Notes under the pieces: model-generated
The model's input: the letters and a program-made list of their open reading frames with translations, nothing else
What the model was told of the DNA's origin: nothing
Database searches by the model: none
Translations under genes and position numbers: made by a program
Shown: in pieces, positions 5,109 through 6,955 of the stretch
How positions within the stretch are numbered: the stretch's first letter is position 1
Layout of the letters: each line of letters starts with the position of its first letter
Assembly (NCBI GenBank): GCA_945875065.1
Contig: CAMCJC010000134.1
Coordinates: forward strand, 1 to 6,955
Direction: 5' to 3'
DNA: 6,955 nucleotides
Origin: an uncultured Propionibacteriaceae bacterium
Lineage (GTDB): Bacteria; Actinomycetota; Actinomycetes; Propionibacteriales; Propionibacteriaceae

Positions 5109-6185
5109 ATGTCCGTCTTCGAACTGCATCGCACCGCTAACCCCACCCCCGAGGCGAAGCGCGCTGAGCTCGTCGCCGATCCGGTGTTCGGCAAGGTCTT
5201 CACCGACCACATGGCGGTTGCCGATTACACCGAGGGGCGCGGCTGGCACGACCTTCGGATCGTTGCCACCGACGACTTCCGCCTGCACCCGGCCGCGGCG
5301 GTGCTGCACTACGGTCAGGAGATCTTCGAGGGGTTGAAGGCCTATCGGCACGACGACGGGTCGGTGTGGCTGTTCCGTCCGGAGAAGAACGCGGCCCGGT
5401 TCGTCGCGTCGGCGGAGCGCCTGGAGATGGCGCCGTTCGACCCCGGGCAGTTCCTCGCGTCGGTGACGGAGCTCGTCGCGCTGGAGGAGGCGTGGGTCCC
5501 GCGACCCGACGGCGAGAAGAGCCTGTACCTCAGGCCGTTCGAGATCGCGAACGAGCCGTATCTCGGGGTCCGTGAGGCGAAGAACTATATCTACGGCCTG
5601 ATCGCGACACCCGTCGGTGCCTACTACCCGGCGCCGGTGAAGCTGTGGGTGACGCCGAACTTCACGCGCGCGGCTCCCGGAGGCACCGGCACCGCGAAGT
5701 GCGGCGGCAACTACGCGGCGTCGCTCGCCGCGGCCAACGAGGCCGCCGCGCACGGCTGCGGTCAGGTGCTTTATCTCGACGGTGCCGAGCACAAGTGGCT
5801 CGAGGAGTGCGGCACCATGAACTTCATGATGCTGACCAGCGACGGCGAGATGGTCACGCCGGCGCTCGGGTCGATCCTGCCGGGCGTCACCCGCGACTCG
5901 CTCCTGAAGCTCGCCGCCGACCACGGCCTCAAACCCGTCGAGCGCCACATCTCCATCGACGAGCTGCGCGCCGGCCTGGCCGACGGCAAGATCGTCGAGA
6001 CGTTCGCGTGCGGCACGGCGGCGGTGATCACGCCGATCGTCGGGTTCGCGTCGCCGGAGCACGGCGAGCAGGTCGTTGGGGACGGCGAGCCCGGCGTCAA
6101 GACGAAGGAACTCCGCCAACATCTGCTCGATATCCAGTACGGCCGTGCCGAGGACAAGCAAGGCTGGATGCATCGGGTCGTTTGA
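5109..6185 (+). CDS. ilvE: Branched-chain amino acid aminotransferase
   Basis: This is a 358-residue PLP-dependent class IV aminotransferase that interconverts leucine, isoleucine or valine plus 2-oxoglutarate with the matching 2-oxo acids plus glutamate: the last step of branched-chain amino acid synthesis and the first of their breakdown. The family pattern runs along the whole length: LHYGQEIFEGLKAYR (66-80), RPEKNAARF (90-98), LYLRPFEIANEP (139-150), PGGTGTAKCGGNYAAS (190-205) with K197 as the PLP lysine, the class IV signature LEECGTMNFM (231-240), GSILPGVTRDSLL (254-266) and FACGTAAVITPI (299-310). Length matches typical actinobacterial IlvE. The ATG at 5109 begins the usual N-terminus. 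The NUDIX gene begins one base after its stop, so the two are very likely co-transcribed and translationally coupled. Confidence 0.97.
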   Translation: MSVFELHRTANPTPEAKRAELVADPVFGKVFTDHMAVADYTEGRGWHDLRIVATDDFRLHPAAAVLHYGQEIFEGLKAYRHDDGSVWLFRPEKNAARFVASAERLEMAPFDPGQFLASVTELVALEEAWVPRPDGEKSLYLRPFEIANEPYLGVREAKNYIYGLIATPVGAYYPAPVKLWVTPNFTRAAPGGTGTAKCGGNYAASLAAANEAAAHGCGQVLYLDGAEHKWLEECGTMNFMMLTSDGEMVTPALGSILPGVTRDSLLKLAADHGLKPVERHISIDELRAGLADGKIVETFACGTAAVITPIVGFASPEHGEQVVGDGEPGVKTKELRQHLLDIQYGRAEDKQGWMHRVV

Positions 6186-6186
6186 C

Positions 6187-6666
6187 GTGTTCCAGGCGAT
6201 CATCGGTGTGCTGGGCTACGTCCGGCGCGAAGACGACGTCCTGTTCGTGCTCCGCAGCCGTGACGGCGATGACCACCAGGGCAAGTGGAACGGCCTGGGC
6301 GGCAAGCTGGAGCCCGGCGAGGACGCCTTGGTGTGCCTGGCGCGCGAGCTGCGCGAGGAGGCGGGCATCGATGTGAAGGCGGCTCGTCTGCGCGGCACCG
6401 TGTCGTGGCCTGGGTTCGGCTCGGACGGGTCGAACTGGTTCGGCTTGGTGTTCGTCGTCGACGCGTTCGAGGGCACACCGCCGGAGCGCAACGACGACGG
6501 TCCCTTGGCGTGGGTGCCCGTCGACCAGGTCATGGAGTTGCCGATGTGGGAGGGCGACCGCCATTTCCTGCCGCTGGTTCTCGACGACGACCCCCGCCCG
6601 TTCCACGCCGTCATCCCGTACCGCGACGGCGAGGTCGTGGCTGAGCAGGTCGCGGTCAGCCGCTAG
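6187..6666 (+). CDS. NUDIX hydrolase, MutT/8-oxo-dGTP diphosphatase-like
   Basis: The 159-residue cytoplasmic protein contains a perfect NUDIX box at 39-61: G39, E45, R53-E54, L55, E57-E58, G60 and I61 in the canonical spacing, preceded by KWNGLGGK (33-40). KWNGxGGK is typical of the 8-oxo-dGTP diphosphatase-like branch, which removes oxidised nucleotides from the dNTP pool, but NUDIX substrates are hard to predict and other nucleoside diphosphate derivatives are possible. The best start is GTG at 6187, where the family N-terminus (FQAIIGVLGYV) begins. The frame is open upstream to an ATG at 6076, but that would lie wholly inside ilvE and encode a low-complexity Ser/Arg stretch, so it is rejected. 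Only one base separates it from the ilvE stop and there is no good Shine-Dalgarno site, which points to translational coupling with ilvE. Confidence 0.93.
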   Translation: MFQAIIGVLGYVRREDDVLFVLRSRDGDDHQGKWNGLGGKLEPGEDALVCLARELREEAGIDVKAARLRGTVSWPGFGSDGSNWFGLVFVVDAFEGTPPERNDDGPLAWVPVDQVMELPMWEGDRHFLPLVLDDDPRPFHAVIPYRDGEVVAEQVAVSR

Positions 6667-6671
6667 TGACC

Positions 6672-6779
6672 GGTCCGCCCCCTTCTTGTGGGCGTGAATC
6701 GCCGTTTTGGGTGAATGGGGGTGTGTGTGGCTAGGGGTTTTGCGTCGCCTGTTCATCTGGCCCGGCGTTTCGTGCACGC
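6672..6779 (+). repeat. Intergenic repeat, right copy 1 (structured, palindromic unit)
   Basis: The unit begins just after the NUDIX stop. A head hairpin (CGCCC 6676-6680 with GGGCG 6690-6694) is followed by the 20-bp core at 6696-6715, a G-run, TGGCTAGGGG, and then a partial inverted copy of the start (6748-6779, containing CCCGGCG and CGTGCAC). Each unit is thus itself an imperfect palindrome with arms of about 32 bases around a loop of about 28. It matches right copy 2 with about six substitutions over 90 bases, at an offset of 176 bp. It could end the ilvE-NUDIX transcript, but no clear terminator U-tract is present. Confidence 0.85.
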
Positions 6780-6849
6780 CTTGGGGGTGTTGGGGTGGGG
6801 GTGTGGGGCTGCGGGTCGGATTGTGTTGGCTTGGTCGATTGTGTCTGTC
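6780..6849 (+). other. G/T-rich spacer with G-quadruplex motif between the two right repeats
   Basis: There are four G-runs of at least four: 6783-6787, 6792-6795, 6797-6801 and 6805-6808, separated by loops of 4, 1 and 3 bases. This meets the standard G-quadruplex pattern with four tetrads on the plus strand, the sense of any read-through from the NUDIX gene. The whole spacer is nearly free of A on this strand. No gene or promoter is seen in it. G-quadruplex formation is inferred from sequence only. Confidence 0.6.
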
Positions 6850-6955
6850 CGGCCGTCCCCTCTGTGGGCGTGAATCGCCGTTTTGGGTGAATGGGGGTGG
6901 GTGTGGCTAGGGGTTTTGCGTCGTCCGTTCACCTGGCCCGGCGATTCGTGCACAC
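6850..6955 (+). repeat. Intergenic repeat, right copy 2 (runs to the window edge)
   Basis: This is the same element as right copy 1, shifted by 176 bp. The head hairpin is CGTCC (6854-6858) with GGGCG (6866-6870), including one G-U pair. The core is at 6872-6891, followed by the G-run and TGGCTAGGGG. The inverted arm at 6924-6955 matches the left arm 6864-6895 at 22 of 32 positions, including an unbroken 9-base block CGGCGATTC. It ends at or beyond the window edge, so further copies may follow. No gene is present between the NUDIX stop and the window end. Confidence 0.85.

Noticed and set aside
6076..6186. Upstream ATG start for the NUDIX protein inside ilvE
   Set aside because: The extra 37 residues are a low-complexity shadow of ilvE; the family N-terminus begins at the GTG at 6187.
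4998..6203. 401-codon minus-strand reading frame opposite ilvE
   Set aside because: It is antisense to an unmistakable ilvE, has an Arg/Val-rich composition and no recognisable domain.
6696..6920. Telomere-like G-rich repeats suggesting the end of a linear replicon
   Set aside because: CTAGGGGTTTT-like words occur only once per unit and not in tandem, and one copy of the element lies at the other end of the window next to ordinary genes.
6672..6955. CRISPR array or integron attC array
   Set aside because: There are only two long units with a single unrelated spacer, no cas gene or integrase, no gene cassettes and no attC core sites.

Overview
The window is about 7 kb of very GC-rich, gene-dense DNA. 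Codons favour G or C at the third position, GTG is a common start, and some genes appear to lack leaders while others have strong Shine-Dalgarno sites. A PAC2-family protein and a class IV IlvE of actinobacterial type point to a chromosomal segment of a high-GC actinobacterium. The genus cannot be named from the sequence. There is no transposase, integrase, phage gene, tRNA or rRNA.

Layout, left to right. Bases 1-75 hold an inverted copy of an intergenic repeat. A PAC2-family gene (104-1009, +) runs tail to tail into, and overlaps by 25 bp, a MoaB/MogA molybdopterin adenylyltransferase-like gene (985-1467, -). A 108-bp divergent region follows. A divergent ribose-phosphate pyrophosphokinase (1576-2559, +) then converges on a 12-helix MFS transporter (2584-3951, -). 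Upstream of the transporter, on the same strand, is a secreted HExxH protein, probably a zinc metallopeptidase (4042-4884, -). A 224-bp divergent region with two candidate control elements leads to ilvE (5109-6185, +), and a NUDIX hydrolase starts one base after its stop (6187-6666, +). From about 6672 to the right edge there is no gene, but there are two tandem copies (176-bp period) of the same repeat, separated by a G/T-rich stretch with a four-tract G-quadruplex motif.

The genes are mostly housekeeping metabolism (PRPP, molybdenum cofactor, branched-chain amino acids, nucleotide-pool sanitation) and do not form one pathway. The only convincing operon is ilvE-NUDIX; the peptidase and transporter may be partly co-transcribed.

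The least explained part is the repeat. Three copies share a 20-bp identical core and a small hairpin with a constant stem and a variable loop, and the left copy is inverted relative to the two right copies, so they bracket the six-transcript block. Other points of interest are a palindrome at the PAC2/MoaB junction that carries both stop codons, a recurring -10 hexamer exactly six bases before three ATG starts, a PRPP synthetase with unusual active-site variants, and a secreted HExxH protein that I cannot place in a named family. I found no obvious multi-gene novel system.
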